This document shows positions 16,094 through 23,966 of a DNA stretch of 38,417 bases, piece after piece. The translations under genes were made by a program, and so were the position numbers. Numbering within the stretch: position 1 is the stretch's first letter; each line of letters opens with the position of its first letter. The notes beneath the pieces are model-generated. The model worked only from the letters and a program-made list of their open reading frames with translations. It did not search any database and was not told where the DNA came from. The stretch is taken from positions 1 through 38,417 of the forward strand of contig JBNKLG010000019.1 of NCBI GenBank assembly GCA_050292235.1, in the 5' to 3' direction. This DNA is from JBNKLG01 sp050292235. Lineage in GTDB: Bacteria > Pseudomonadota > Gammaproteobacteria > Chromatiales > Chromatiaceae.

Positions 16094-17168
16094 GCTGATA
16101 GAGTCGCTGAACGCGCCCGGTGATGCCGGTAAAGAGTTCGTAGGCGATGGTGCCTGCCAGATTGGCAACCCGCTCAGCAGGCAGCCCCTGCCCCCACAGG
16201 GTCACCGGATCGCCGGAGCGGGCCCCTGGATAGCGACGCAAATCCAGGGTGATCATGTCCATGGAGACACGCCCCACCAAAGGCACCTCGACACCATTGA
16301 CCAGCACCGGCGTGCCACTGGGGGCATGGCGGGGATAGCCATCACCATAGCCAATAGCAGCAACGCCGATGGGCATGCTCTCCGGACAGCGCCAACTGGC
16401 ACCGTAGCCAACGCTCTCACCTTTTGGAATGGTTTTGACCGAAAGCAGTCGGGTACACAAGGTCATGACCGGACGCAGACCTTCATCCGGCCCCAGCGTG
16501 TCGAGAAAGGGCGAAACCCCATAGAGCATGATGCCTGGCCGCACCCAGTTGCCCAGCATCTCGGGCCGACTGAGGATGACAGCAGAGTTGGCGGCGCTGC
16601 TGCTGGCATTGAACTGTTTCACCAGGGGTTCGAAGCTCTCCCATTGCCGTTCGGTCATGGGATCGGCACGATCATCGGCGCAGGCCATATGAGTCATGAG
16701 TAGAGGCCTCTCCCCCAGACAGCCCAGGGTCTGCAAACGGGAGATAACCTCTTCGACCTCTTCGGGCAGAAACCCCAGACGGTGCATGCCGCTGTCGATC
16801 TTGATGACGGCTGTGGGCAATGGTCCATCAGCCAGAGACTCGAACAATACCACCTGATGGTCCTGATGGACCACCAGGGTAATGCCCTTGGCCGCCGCTG
16901 CGCGAACCGCACCCGGCGTATAGGCCCCGCCCATCACCAGGATATTCTTGTCAACACCCAGCCCACGCAAAGCCATGGCCTCGTCAAAGCGGGCAACGGC
17001 GAAGCCATCCGCCGCAGTCAGGGCCTGAGCCGCCTGCTGAAGGCCATGACCATAAGCGTTGGCCTTGATGACTGCCAGAATACGGCTTTGAGGAGCCTGC
17101 TGGCGCACCACCTCCAGATTATGGCGCAGGGCCGAAAGATCGATAACAGCCTGGGCGTTATATGGCAT
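16080..17168 (-). CDS. alr: Alanine racemase
   Basis: The 362-aa PLP enzyme makes D-alanine for peptidoglycan. The Schiff-base lysine is in AVIKANAYGHG (Lys35), and the opposing catalytic tyrosine is in SVGYGASW (about residue 255). IDSGMHRLG, RPGIMLYG, GYGDGYPR and GRVSMDMITLDL are all fold type III racemase blocks. Starts at ATG 17168, 23 nt after dnaB. Whether it is biosynthetic or catabolic cannot be told, but position behind dnaB is the standard place of the biosynthetic gene. Confidence 0.96.
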   Translation of the reverse strand: MPYNAQAVIDLSALRHNLEVVRQQAPQSRILAVIKANAYGHGLQQAAQALTAADGFAVARFDEAMALRGLGVDKNILVMGGAYTPGAVRAAAAKGITLVVHQDHQVVLFESLADGPLPTAVIKIDSGMHRLGFLPEEVEEVISRLQTLGCLGERPLLMTHMACADDRADPMTERQWESFEPLVKQFNASSSAANSAVILSRPEMLGNWVRPGIMLYGVSPFLDTLGPDEGLRPVMTLCTRLLSVKTIPKGESVGYGASWRCPESMPIGVAAIGYGDGYPRHAPSGTPVLVNGVEVPLVGRVSMDMITLDLRRYPGARSGDPVTLWGQGLPAERVANLAGTIAYELFTGITGRVQRLYQHGQD

Positions 17169-17191
17169 GACACCGGCAGAGGCGAGACCAG

Positions 17192-18604
17192 CTAACCATA
17201 GTTGTCGTAGCTCTCTTCCATCAAATCATCAAAACGGGTGAATTGCCCCTTGAAGGCCATGCGTACCGTGCCCGTTGGGCCGTTACGCTGCTTGCCGATA
17301 ATGATCTCAGCAATGCCTTTATCCTGAGATTCAGGATTGTAATACTCATCGCGATAGAGAAATACCACCAGATCGGCATCCTGCTCAATGGCGCCGGATT
17401 CACGTAGGTCGGACATGATGGGGCGTTTGTTGGTGCGCTGTTCCAGTCCACGATTGAGCTGGGACAGGGCCACCACCGGTACTTCCAGTTCCTTGGCCAG
17501 GGCCTTGAGGGAGCGGGAGATGGCGGAGATCTCATTGGTACGGTTTTCCGCATGGCCGGGGGACTGCATCAACTGCAGATAGTCGATAACGACCAGCCCC
17601 AGATCGCCCTGCTCCCGCTTCAGCCGCCGTGCACGCGCACTGAGATCGGTCGGCGTCATGGCCGGGGTATCGTCGATGTGCATGGTGGCTGCGGAGAGGA
17701 TATTGATAGCTGAAGTCAGACGTGGCCACTCCTCCTCCTGCAAACGCCCGGTACGAACCCGGTTTTGATCGATATGCCCTAGCGAAGACATCATACGCAT
17801 GGCCAGGGATTCGCCGGGCATTTCCATACTGAATACCGCCACCGGCCGCTGCACCTTAATGGCAACGTTCTCGGCGATATTCATGGCAAAGGCGGTCTTT
17901 CCCATGGAGGGACGACCGGCAATCACCACCATGTCACCGGGCTGCAGGCCAGAAGTCTGTTTATCAAAATCAATAAAACCGGTACTGACACCGGTGATGG
18001 GGTCATCCTGTTCGAACAGATGCTCAATACGGTCAACCGCCTTGCCCAGCAGAGACGACAGGGCCTGAAAACCGCCCTTGCCACGGGCCCGTTTTTCGGC
18101 AATCTCAAAGACCTTGCCTTCCGCCTCACTGAGCAGCTCAGTGGCATTGCGCCCCTCAGGATTAAAGCCACTGTCAGCAATCTGGGTGCCCACATGGATC
18201 AGGGCGCGTTTGAGCGAATGCTCGCGCACAATCTCAGCGTAGGCACGGATGTTGGCGGCACTGGGAGTATCCTTGGCCAGGTTACCCAGGTAGAGCATGC
18301 CACCGGCGTCTTCGTCAGCAGCCACCCGCTTCAGCTCAGTAAAGACAGTCACTACATCCAGCGGTTGGGTCTGCTCCGCCAGACTGCACATGGCTTTGAA
18401 GATGAGACGGTGTTCGCGCAGGTAGAAATCCTGCTCCACCAAGACGTCGCCAATCTGGTCGAAGGCCGAGGCCTCCAACATCAGACCACCCAACACGGCC
18501 TGCTCGGCCTGGGTTGAATGCGGAGGAATACGCAGGTCGTCCAGAGAAATATCCTGAGGTCCAGGATAGTCAAAGGGAAGGACTTCACTCAAAGATTCAG
18601 TCAT
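17192..18604 (-). CDS. dnaB: Replicative DNA helicase DnaB
   Basis: The 470-aa hexameric fork helicase has an N-terminal DnaG/DnaC-interaction domain beginning at IPPHSTQAEQAVLGGLML, then a linker. The RecA-like motor domain has Walker A IAGRPSMGKTAFAMNIA, FSMEMPGESLAMRM, the Walker B segment LGLVVIDYLQLM and the arginine-finger region GKQRNGPTGTVRMAF. No intein is inserted. The ATG at 18604 is preferred over the open frame start at 18628. The order rplI-dnaB-alr is that of many Gammaproteobacteria; a candidate terminator precedes it, so it may have its own promoter in the 122-nt gap. Confidence 0.97.
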   Translation of the reverse strand: MTESLSEVLPFDYPGPQDISLDDLRIPPHSTQAEQAVLGGLMLEASAFDQIGDVLVEQDFYLREHRLIFKAMCSLAEQTQPLDVVTVFTELKRVAADEDAGGMLYLGNLAKDTPSAANIRAYAEIVREHSLKRALIHVGTQIADSGFNPEGRNATELLSEAEGKVFEIAEKRARGKGGFQALSSLLGKAVDRIEHLFEQDDPITGVSTGFIDFDKQTSGLQPGDMVVIAGRPSMGKTAFAMNIAENVAIKVQRPVAVFSMEMPGESLAMRMMSSLGHIDQNRVRTGRLQEEEWPRLTSAINILSAATMHIDDTPAMTPTDLSARARRLKREQGDLGLVVIDYLQLMQSPGHAENRTNEISAISRSLKALAKELEVPVVALSQLNRGLEQRTNKRPIMSDLRESGAIEQDADLVVFLYRDEYYNPESQDKGIAEIIIGKQRNGPTGTVRMAFKGQFTRFDDLMEESYDNYG

Positions 18605-18674
18605 GGCAACAACTGGACCGGCCTGCAATCAGCATACAAGGGTACTCTCCTTGTCGCAGTCTCAACAGAGATTT

Positions 18675-18717
18675 TCAAGTAAAGAAACAGGCCGCCGATC
18701 GACATGAAACCGGCAGC
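18675..18717 (-). terminator. Candidate terminator between rplI and dnaB
   Basis: Read on the minus strand, GCTGCCG pairs with CGGCGGC (7 bp, one G-U, 13-nt loop) and is followed by CTGTTTCTTT. A second perfect stem ACAAGG/CCTTGT (18636-18654) lies further into the dnaB leader. Confidence 0.5.
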
Positions 18718-18726
18718 CAGAATCTC

Positions 18727-19179
18727 TTATTGCTCAGGAACGATTTTCACCTGAATGCTGGCATTGACATCAGTATGCAGATGCAGCATTACCTCGAATT
18801 CGCCCACAGAGTGAAAGGGACCGTCGGGCAGGCGTACCTCTTTCTTGGCAACAGCAACACCGGTAGCTGTGCAGGCATCAGCAATATCACCGGTGCCCAC
18901 AGAGCCAAACAGCTTGCCTTCATCACCAGCTCTGGCGGCGATGGTAAAGGTACCAACGCGTTCCAGATCAGCTTTGCGGGTCTCAGCTGCGGATAAGTTG
19001 TCAGCCGCGTCCTTTTCCAGTTCGGCACGACGCTCCTCAAAGATTTTGAGGTTGCTTTCCGTCGCCGGAATCGCTGCTCCGCTGGGGATCAGAAAATTCC
19101 GACCATAGCCGGATTTCACTACGACCTTTTCACCCAGCCGACCCAAATTTTCAACTTTTTTCAGTAAGATGACTTCCAT
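18727..19179 (-). CDS. rplI: 50S ribosomal protein L9
   Basis: The 150-aa protein has MEVILLKKVENLGRLGEKVVVKSGYGRNFLIP, the almost invariant N-terminal domain (KSGYGRNFLIP signature), a long connecting helix (residues 42-75) and the C-terminal rRNA-binding domain with GKLFGSVGTGDIADA. It binds 23S rRNA at the base of L1. Typical length is 148-150 aa. ATG 19179 is fixed by homology; the frame is open farther upstream without similarity. Confidence 0.97.
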   Translation of the reverse strand: MEVILLKKVENLGRLGEKVVVKSGYGRNFLIPSGAAIPATESNLKIFEERRAELEKDAADNLSAAETRKADLERVGTFTIAARAGDEGKLFGSVGTGDIADACTATGVAVAKKEVRLPDGPFHSVGEFEVMLHLHTDVNASIQVKIVPEQ

Positions 19180-19250
19180 CGTTCTCAACCTGATTATGTA
19201 GAGTAAACCGCTGACACCAGCCCACCTGGCCGACCCCAGCTCAGAAAAAT

Positions 19251-20186
19251 TCAATCCCCGATATCATCCTTATCCGGGGGATCATCGTTCCCATTTGCCG
19301 TCCGATCACGCCGCAAGTCCACCCAGGCATCGGCAAAACCTGTTGCTGCCAAAGCCATCTGCATATAGGGCGGCGCAAACAACAACAGTAAATAGACACC
19401 GATCAGCCAGGGCCTGCCCATGGCGCTATTGGCCAAAAAGGCGTGAACCACAGCCAATCCCTGGAACAGAAACAGCACAATCAGCAGCACTGTCAGTATC
19501 CGAACGGCCCACCATTGAGTCGCCCCGAGCAGTAACACCGCCAAAAAAAGCAGTGTTGCCAGATAGAGCAGCGGCTGGGAAACGCCCCATTGCCGAAACT
19601 CGCGCCCAAACCCTTTGGGATTGTATAGCCTTGCCTGCCATGCCCGGGCCAAAAACAGTCCCAGACAAGTCTGCACATAAAAAAATCCGGCAATGGATGC
19701 CGTCATCCATAATGAGAGCAAATTGGCCAGCTCTGCCCTCTGCTCCGGATCCAAAACCTTCTCCTGGATCAAACTGTCCAGCACCGGCTTTAGCAGTTCG
19801 ATCCAACCACCACTTTGGGTAGAGAAGAACAACGCCTCCAGCGATAGGGGTACCACAGCAACCAGCAAGCCGACTTCCAGTGTCAAAGACAGAGAACCAC
19901 TCAACCGCCAGAGCCCTGCCAGTAGCCATGCAGGCAGCCAGATCAGCAGGAAGGCCAAAGGCAGCCCCAGACTTCCCAAGGTGGCGCCAACCGCCAGAAC
20001 CACCAGGCCACTGAGCGCAACAACCTCAAAACCACGCTGAAGCCCCAGTCTCAGGGTCACCAGGCCAACCAGGGCTGCGCTGGGAATCGCCAGTAATGGC
20101 AAAAGTATGGCCAGCAGCGCAAAAAGTGTTGTTGCCAGTACCGCTTTCGCCCGGTCTTGCATGGCAAAAGCGATAAGGGCATGCAT
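19251..20186 (-). CDS. DUF2232 polytopic membrane protein
   Basis: The 311-aa protein has about eight hydrophobic segments, e.g. ATTLFALLAILLPLLAIP, VVALSGLVVLAVGATLG, LLYLATLLFLAVLLLGAT and ILTVLLIVLFLFQGLAVV, and an acidic hydrophilic end. It fits DUF2232, commonly encoded between rpsR and rplI in Gammaproteobacteria. Its role is unknown. ATG 20186 or Met9 (20162) could be the start. It begins 36 nt after rpsR, so it is part of the ribosomal operon. Confidence 0.82.
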   Translation of the reverse strand: MHALIAFAMQDRAKAVLATTLFALLAILLPLLAIPSAALVGLVTLRLGLQRGFEVVALSGLVVLAVGATLGSLGLPLAFLLIWLPAWLLAGLWRLSGSLSLTLEVGLLVAVVPLSLEALFFSTQSGGWIELLKPVLDSLIQEKVLDPEQRAELANLLSLWMTASIAGFFYVQTCLGLFLARAWQARLYNPKGFGREFRQWGVSQPLLYLATLLFLAVLLLGATQWWAVRILTVLLIVLFLFQGLAVVHAFLANSAMGRPWLIGVYLLLLFAPPYMQMALAATGFADAWVDLRRDRTANGNDDPPDKDDIGD

Positions 20187-20222
20187 ACTATCGACCCAAA
20201 TAAAAGCTTTGAGGTTCTACCC

Positions 20223-20447
20223 TCAGTGCTGATCAGTATAGGGCAACAATGCGATATAACGGGCGCGCTTGATGGCCTGGGCCAACTGGCGCTGATACTT
20301 GGCATTGGTGCCGGTAATACGACTGGGCACGATCTTGCCGTTTTCGCTGACATAGGCCTTCAGCAGACCCAAATCCTTATAATCGATATCGGAAATGCCT
20401 TCGGCGGTGAAATGACAATATTTTTTACGACGAAACTGACGTGACAT
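20223..20447 (-). CDS. rpsR: 30S ribosomal protein S18
   Basis: The 74-aa basic protein starts MSRQFRRKKYCHFT and contains IDYKDLGLLKAYVSENGKI, PSRITGTNAKYQRQLAQAIKRARYIALLPYTD, nearly identical to E. coli S18. It forms a dimer with S6 on the platform of the small subunit. The true start is ATG 20447; the upstream open frame is spurious. Confidence 0.97.
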   Translation of the reverse strand: MSRQFRRKKYCHFTAEGISDIDYKDLGLLKAYVSENGKIVPSRITGTNAKYQRQLAQAIKRARYIALLPYTDQH

Positions 20448-20499
20448 AGGGATGCTTCTCTCTGTAATCTGGTTAGGAGCTGACTTGGGAAGCCGCGAG

Positions 20500-20922
20500 C
20501 TATTCTTCAGAATCTGTGGATTCTTCTTCAGCCTCGACAGTCTCACTGTCGTCGCTATCAGTAGAATCCTCTTCGTTGCGGGTTCTGGGCGCTGCATCGC
20601 GCTCTTCATTCTTTACCAGCACGGAAGGCGTCGTAATAGCCTCTTTACGCTTGATGACCAGGTTACGGATCACAGCATCATTGAAACGAAAAGCGCTATT
20701 GAGGTCAGACAGGGCCTCGTTATTGCACTCAATGTTCATGAGCACATAATGGGCCTTGTGAATCTTGTTGATGGGATAAGCCAGCTGGCGCCGCCCCCAA
20801 TCCTCCAGACGGTGGATCTTGCCACCCTTTTCTTCGATCGCCGTACGATAACGTTCGATCATACCGGGCACTTGCTCGCTCTGGTCCGGGTGGACCAGGA
20901 ACACCACTTCGTAATGACGCAT
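20500..20922 (-). CDS. rpsF: 30S ribosomal protein S6
   Basis: The 140-aa protein starts MRHYEVVFLVHPDQSEQVPGMIERY and has the S6 ferredoxin-like fold with ILE/DWGRRQLAYPINKIHKAHYVL and FNDAVIRNLVIKR. After about residue 100 it carries an acidic, Ser/Glu/Asp-rich tail ending in EEESTDSEE, an unusually long one. In E. coli, RimK adds glutamates to the S6 C-terminus, and this tail already ends in two glutamates. First gene of the ribosomal operon, with a good promoter just upstream. Confidence 0.96.
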   Translation of the reverse strand: MRHYEVVFLVHPDQSEQVPGMIERYRTAIEEKGGKIHRLEDWGRRQLAYPINKIHKAHYVLMNIECNNEALSDLNSAFRFNDAVIRNLVIKRKEAITTPSVLVKNEERDAAPRTRNEEDSTDSDDSETVEAEEESTDSEE

Positions 20923-20985
20923 TGTGTCTACCTTATGGGTAACAGCCTCCCGGCATGCTATCCGGTGAGACAAGGTGAATGAAGC
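20923..20985 (-). promoter_or_regulatory. Short leader of rpsF, possible S6:S18 autoregulatory hairpin
   Basis: Between the predicted transcription start and the rpsF ATG, the RNA contains two CCGG-type blocks (ACCGGATAGCATGCCGGG) that can form a small stem. Many bacteria regulate rpsF-rpsR through an S6:S18-binding leader with an exposed CCG. The resemblance is only suggestive. Confidence 0.3.
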
Positions 20986-20990
20986 GCGGA

Positions 20991-21019
20991 ATTATGCAGG
21001 AAAATCGCCAATCCCGCAA
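20991..21019 (-). promoter_or_regulatory. Sigma-70-type promoter of the rpsF operon
   Basis: On the minus strand, TTGCGG (21019-21014), a 17-nt spacer and CATAAT (20996-20991) form a good -35/-10 pair about 70 nt before the rpsF ATG. It lies immediately after the stop of the upstream accessory gene (21022), so the core operon need not depend on read-through from the cassette. Confidence 0.7.
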
Positions 21020-21021
21020 CC

Positions 21022-21384
21022 CTACCCGACATGGCCAGCCTCAATCCTCTCCACCACTTCTTTACACCACTCGCCCTGTTGATCAGCAGGACATGAACGT
21101 AACAGCCACAACTCCAACGCCCGGTCCGAATCCAGCAAAGTGCGCCCGTTCAGCACCACCCACCCCCTGCAAATCCGTACCATCGTCTCTGTATCCGCAT
21201 CTGAGTCAAACAGAACCACATCAATACCACGGTAACCCATCCCCTCCGGAAAACTCGCATGCCTTCCAGCCACAACAAGGTCCCCAAGGCGGCGGAGCAG
21301 CGCCACAACCTGGGCAGAGGCAAGATGCCATACTGGGTTCGATCTCCCGGAGAAAAGATCAATTGAAACAGTAGCCGTTACCAT
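21022..21384 (-). CDS. Single-domain paralogue of the SGxxNPxW/GYRG protein, unknown function
   Basis: The 120-aa product from ATG 21384 matches the N-terminal domain of the next gene upstream: SIDLFSGRSNPVW against TLDIFSGCPNPQW, then MGYRGIDV against LGYRGVSV, and ELWLL near the end against ETWLV. It lacks the C-terminal cysteine-rich domain. The frame is open to a GTG at 21429, but that codon lies inside a perfect hairpin and no Shine-Dalgarno precedes it, so ATG 21384 is preferred, although it too has a poor ribosome site. The extra upstream codons look like a relic of the neighbour (VSERTDLPP against VTERTDSPP). No family name is known to me. Possibly decaying. Confidence 0.6.
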   Translation of the reverse strand: MVTATVSIDLFSGRSNPVWHLASAQVVALLRRLGDLVVAGRHASFPEGMGYRGIDVVLFDSDADTETMVRICRGWVVLNGRTLLDSDRALELWLLRSCPADQQGEWCKEVVERIEAGHVG

Positions 21385-21422
21385 AACAAGCGCCAACGGG
21401 GGTAAATCTGTTCTTTCCGAAA

Positions 21423-21450
21423 CGCTCACTGGTCGCTTGACCAGTGAGCG
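21423..21450 (-). terminator. Perfect 12-bp hairpin between the two paralogues
   Basis: CGCTCACTGGTC and GACCAGTGAGCG flank a 4-nt loop, 11 nt past the stop at 21462 in the minus direction. Only a TTT follows, so it could be an intrinsic terminator with weak U-tract, an RNA-processing stem or a 3' stabiliser. Confidence 0.6.
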
Positions 21451-21461
21451 CTCAAGCCAAT

Positions 21462-22319
21462 CTACTTTATGGTAACGCCATTATTGGTCACCATGTAGGT
21501 ACAGAAGTCTGTATAAGGCCCCCTGTCCGCACTTTTTGGATCGACAATGGGTTGGCCACTGTTATCCGTATTGCAAGCGGCGGTCTGCCCCGGCTTATGG
21601 GACCAACAACCACAATCATCTTGCCGATACCAGTGGTAATCGTTTCCGGGCCAGATCACCAGAGCAACGTACCAACCCCTGGACAAGGGAGTGCTGAAAT
21701 CACCACAGGCCGCCAAACCATCTGATTCCGCCGATGGGGTTACACCCTGACAGGAGAGCGCTGTAATGGGTTTGCCCGTGGCCCGCCCCGGTTGCGCAAA
21801 AGTGTCGGTACGCTGATTGTTCGCATAGTTATAGCAGTTATTATAGGGCTGGTGCTGTGGGTTGTTCCAGTAAGCTGGATCATAAGCAGGCGCGTCGGCA
21901 GCAACGCATTTGGGGCAACCTGCCTGTACCATATCCAAGTGATCTTTCAGGATATCAGTGAACTTCTCTCGCCGCTGATGAATATGATCCATCAGATCAG
22001 GAAGAAGAACCGAACCAGCAGTATTGACCAACCAAGTCTCCAGCTCTCCCCCCCTGTCTTTCAGATTGGCGCTCTTCGGACCGGGATCAAGAATACCGCC
22101 ACCCAGAAACATCTCGAATCCCCCCTTACCCAGAGATTCGGCACGTTGAACGCTCACACCACGATATCCCAGGCCAGAAAAAATGCCACCAGGGGGCGAA
22201 TCTGTTCGCTCCGTAACCGAATTCATGCGTTCCTCCAACTCGCTCTCCTGTTTGGGAGAGAGAACCCACTGGGGGTTGGGGCAACCAGAAAAGATGTCCA
22301 ATGTAATTATCGTAGCCAT
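21462..22319 (-). CDS. Two-domain protein: SGxxNPxW/GYRG domain plus Cys/His domain, putative papain-like
   Basis: The 285-aa cytosolic-looking protein (no signal peptide) is encoded with GAGGGA before ATG 22319. Residues 1-115 form the domain shared with the next gene (TLDIFSGCPNPQW, LGYRG). Residues 135-285 are rich in cysteine (C135, C138, C162, C190, C205, C236, C238, C249, C273) and aromatic residues. They contain NNCYNYANNQRTDTFAQPGRA, then VALVIWPGNDYHWYRQD and CGCWSHKPG. A cysteine followed by a helix, and a histidine after a beta-strand (H229 or H241), is the order seen in NlpC/papain-like hydrolases; this is inference. I recall similar C-terminal sequences in uncharacterised proteins but no named family. 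Third gene of the cassette. Confidence 0.65.
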   Translation of the reverse strand: MATIITLDIFSGCPNPQWVLSPKQESELEERMNSVTERTDSPPGGIFSGLGYRGVSVQRAESLGKGGFEMFLGGGILDPGPKSANLKDRGGELETWLVNTAGSVLLPDLMDHIHQRREKFTDILKDHLDMVQAGCPKCVAADAPAYDPAYWNNPQHQPYNNCYNYANNQRTDTFAQPGRATGKPITALSCQGVTPSAESDGLAACGDFSTPLSRGWYVALVIWPGNDYHWYRQDDCGCWSHKPGQTAACNTDNSGQPIVDPKSADRGPYTDFCTYMVTNNGVTIK

Positions 22320-22381
22320 AATATATTCCCTCAAAGTTGACGTTATACGACTGACAGCCGAGTAACCCTCACCAATATTGT

Positions 22382-22975
22382 TTACCGGTAGCGAATGATG
22401 AAATTCACCGCAATATTTCTGGCCCTGGTCTCGGTAGATGAGCGAGCAGAGGCATCGGGGTCTCCGCTCTCTTTGGTTTGCGCATTGGTGCCAGCAGCAG
22501 CGCCTGTCTGTGAGACTGCTGCCGGATTGGTGATTTGATAGGAGTGGGTATGTCGCTGAATGGCATCACACTGCCGGGATCCCACCGTATTCACCTGCCT
22601 GGCCCCACCCACCGGGTCGAGCCGGCTTGCCGCATCGGGGTCCATGCCTGCACCAGCATCAAAACCCCGCAAAAACACCCCGCGGTAGTCGGGTATCCGG
22701 AAGGTAGACTGTCCGGATGCATCAACATCCCGCCCGTAAAGATAACCCAAGGTTGAAAAGAGCTCTGGATAGCAGAAGACATTCAGCCAGCGCCCATCAC
22801 ATAACATCCAGCCCAATACCTCGATATTGGTTACTGGCTTATCATTTTTTGTCACCGGCGCAGGCTGACTGCTCTCACAACCACTCTCACCCCAAATACT
22901 GCTCGGTGATAGCTCATTTGGCACCACCTGACCAGCGAAAGGACACACGGCACCGATAGGAACTGACGCCATCAT
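22382..22975 (-). CDS. Phage tail-collar domain protein
   Basis: The 197-aa protein has GWMLCDG (residues 55-61), YPELFSTLGYLYG and TFRIPDYRGVFLRGFDAGAGMD (91-112), the signature of the phage Tail_Collar domain also found in microcystin-dependent-protein-like bacterial products. Before it is a Pro/Cys-bearing segment, and after it an RHTHSYQI stretch and a Ser/Ala/Thr-rich region. No other phage gene (tail tape, baseplate, integrase) is present, so this is a stand-alone fibre-tip-like protein, not a prophage. GAGGAG 7 nt before ATG 22975 decides the start; the TTG at 22990 is inside the ribosome site. Confidence 0.85.
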   Translation of the reverse strand: MMASVPIGAVCPFAGQVVPNELSPSSIWGESGCESSQPAPVTKNDKPVTNIEVLGWMLCDGRWLNVFCYPELFSTLGYLYGRDVDASGQSTFRIPDYRGVFLRGFDAGAGMDPDAASRLDPVGGARQVNTVGSRQCDAIQRHTHSYQITNPAAVSQTGAAAGTNAQTKESGDPDASARSSTETRARNIAVNFIIRYR

Positions 22976-23013
22976 TTTTCTACTCCTCAACGAAGCAACC
23001 GATATTGATCATG

Positions 23014-23044
23014 CGTCCGGTCTCAAACTACCCGAGACCGGACG
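23014..23044 (-). terminator. Perfect 11-bp hairpin between cassette genes
   Basis: CGTCCGGTCTC and GAGACCGGACG with a 9-nt loop, 22 nt past the stop at 23067 and 38 nt before the tail-collar start. No T-run on the minus strand. Compare the stems at 21423 and 23876. Confidence 0.55.
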
Positions 23045-23066
23045 ATTTCATTACCTTAGAAGCGCA

Positions 23067-23816
23067 TCAACCTTGATTCAGATAGTCCAGGGACTGGCCA
23101 CTGGAGAGCGGAGTGACAGGGGTTGTGCCAGGTTGGTTGGTAATTTGGTAGGTAGACGGCTGCACCATCAAATCGTAATTCACCGTAGCGGATGAGAAGA
23201 CCAAAGTGGCACCAGGCGCCGCTGCATTGGCCTGGACATTACCGGATTGGAGATTGACCCTGGCCGCCATAATCGCCACTTGCTCAATAGGTTCCATCCT
23301 GATGGAGCCCATGGGGGGCATGGTGAAGGCGCAGAATGGCAGGAATTGGGCTCCAGCGGGGGTGCTGACCAGCCCCGCCAGCCCAACGGTGACCGCGGGT
23401 GTTCCTGCGGGTCGCAGGTTATGCAGAGTAATGGTGCCGGGATCGCTGGAACCGGCATCGGTGAAAGCGCCATCCTGAGTAAAGTTCAGCCCCGTACCCA
23501 AGGATACCTCTCCGGACAAAGATTGCATTTGAATGGTGGTATTAGCCGCGATCTCTGCCTGATTGAAAACATAAACTTTGTATTTTGGTGCATACTGGAT
23601 ATCCACTTCACCAAAAATATTCCCAAAAGGAATAGCGAACCAAGTGGGGAGACCAGCAGATACCTGGTTAGGGCCTTTGGCGCCCTTATAGGCAATCAAA
23701 GTATAACCATTCTTCTGCAACTCAGACAGCACTGCCCGCTGCTCTGCAGAATTGAAGTCAAAACGCATATGATAAACGGTGCCATCGGTAACTTTGGCCA
23801 ATTTAATGTTATTCAT
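23067..23816 (-). CDS. Unknown protein, probably beta-rich, of the tail-collar cassette
   Basis: The 249-aa protein has no signal peptide and one cysteine. After an N-terminal segment (MNNIKLAKVTDGTVYHMRF and a short helix around 22-35) come alternating hydrophobic stretches consistent with beta-strands: YKVYVFNQAEIAANTTIQM, ITLHNLRPAGTPAVTVGLAGL and NYDLMVQPSTYQI. The segment around CAFTMPPMGSIRMEP is proline and methionine rich. I do not recognise the family. It could be a beta-sandwich lectin, pore-former or fibre component; none is proven. The start is ATG 23816 with GGAG 8-11 nt upstream; the open frame to 23903 begins without support. Confidence 0.6.
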   Translation of the reverse strand: MNNIKLAKVTDGTVYHMRFDFNSAEQRAVLSELQKNGYTLIAYKGAKGPNQVSAGLPTWFAIPFGNIFGEVDIQYAPKYKVYVFNQAEIAANTTIQMQSLSGEVSLGTGLNFTQDGAFTDAGSSDPGTITLHNLRPAGTPAVTVGLAGLVSTPAGAQFLPFCAFTMPPMGSIRMEPIEQVAIMAARVNLQSGNVQANAAAPGATLVFSSATVNYDLMVQPSTYQITNQPGTTPVTPLSSGQSLDYLNQG

Positions 23817-23875
23817 AGTATTTCTCCATGTTGTGATGACGTAATTGTCGTTTGCCATTTCTCGGGTTTGCCCAA

Positions 23876-23891
23876 ACCGCTGGCCAGCGGT
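23876..23891. repeat. 16-bp perfect palindrome in the cassette leader
   Basis: ACCGCTGGCCAGCGGT has no loop and sits between the stop at 23967 and the start at 23816. GTTTGCCCAAAC, another inverted repeat, is directly beside it. It may be an operator or a third intergenic stem of the cassette. Confidence 0.5.
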
Positions 23892-23966
23892 ATTCCCTTT
23901 CATGCTCTAAGCACAGGAATTTGGCGTACAGAGATCATGCAGCAATAAACATGATGATTTCTCTGT

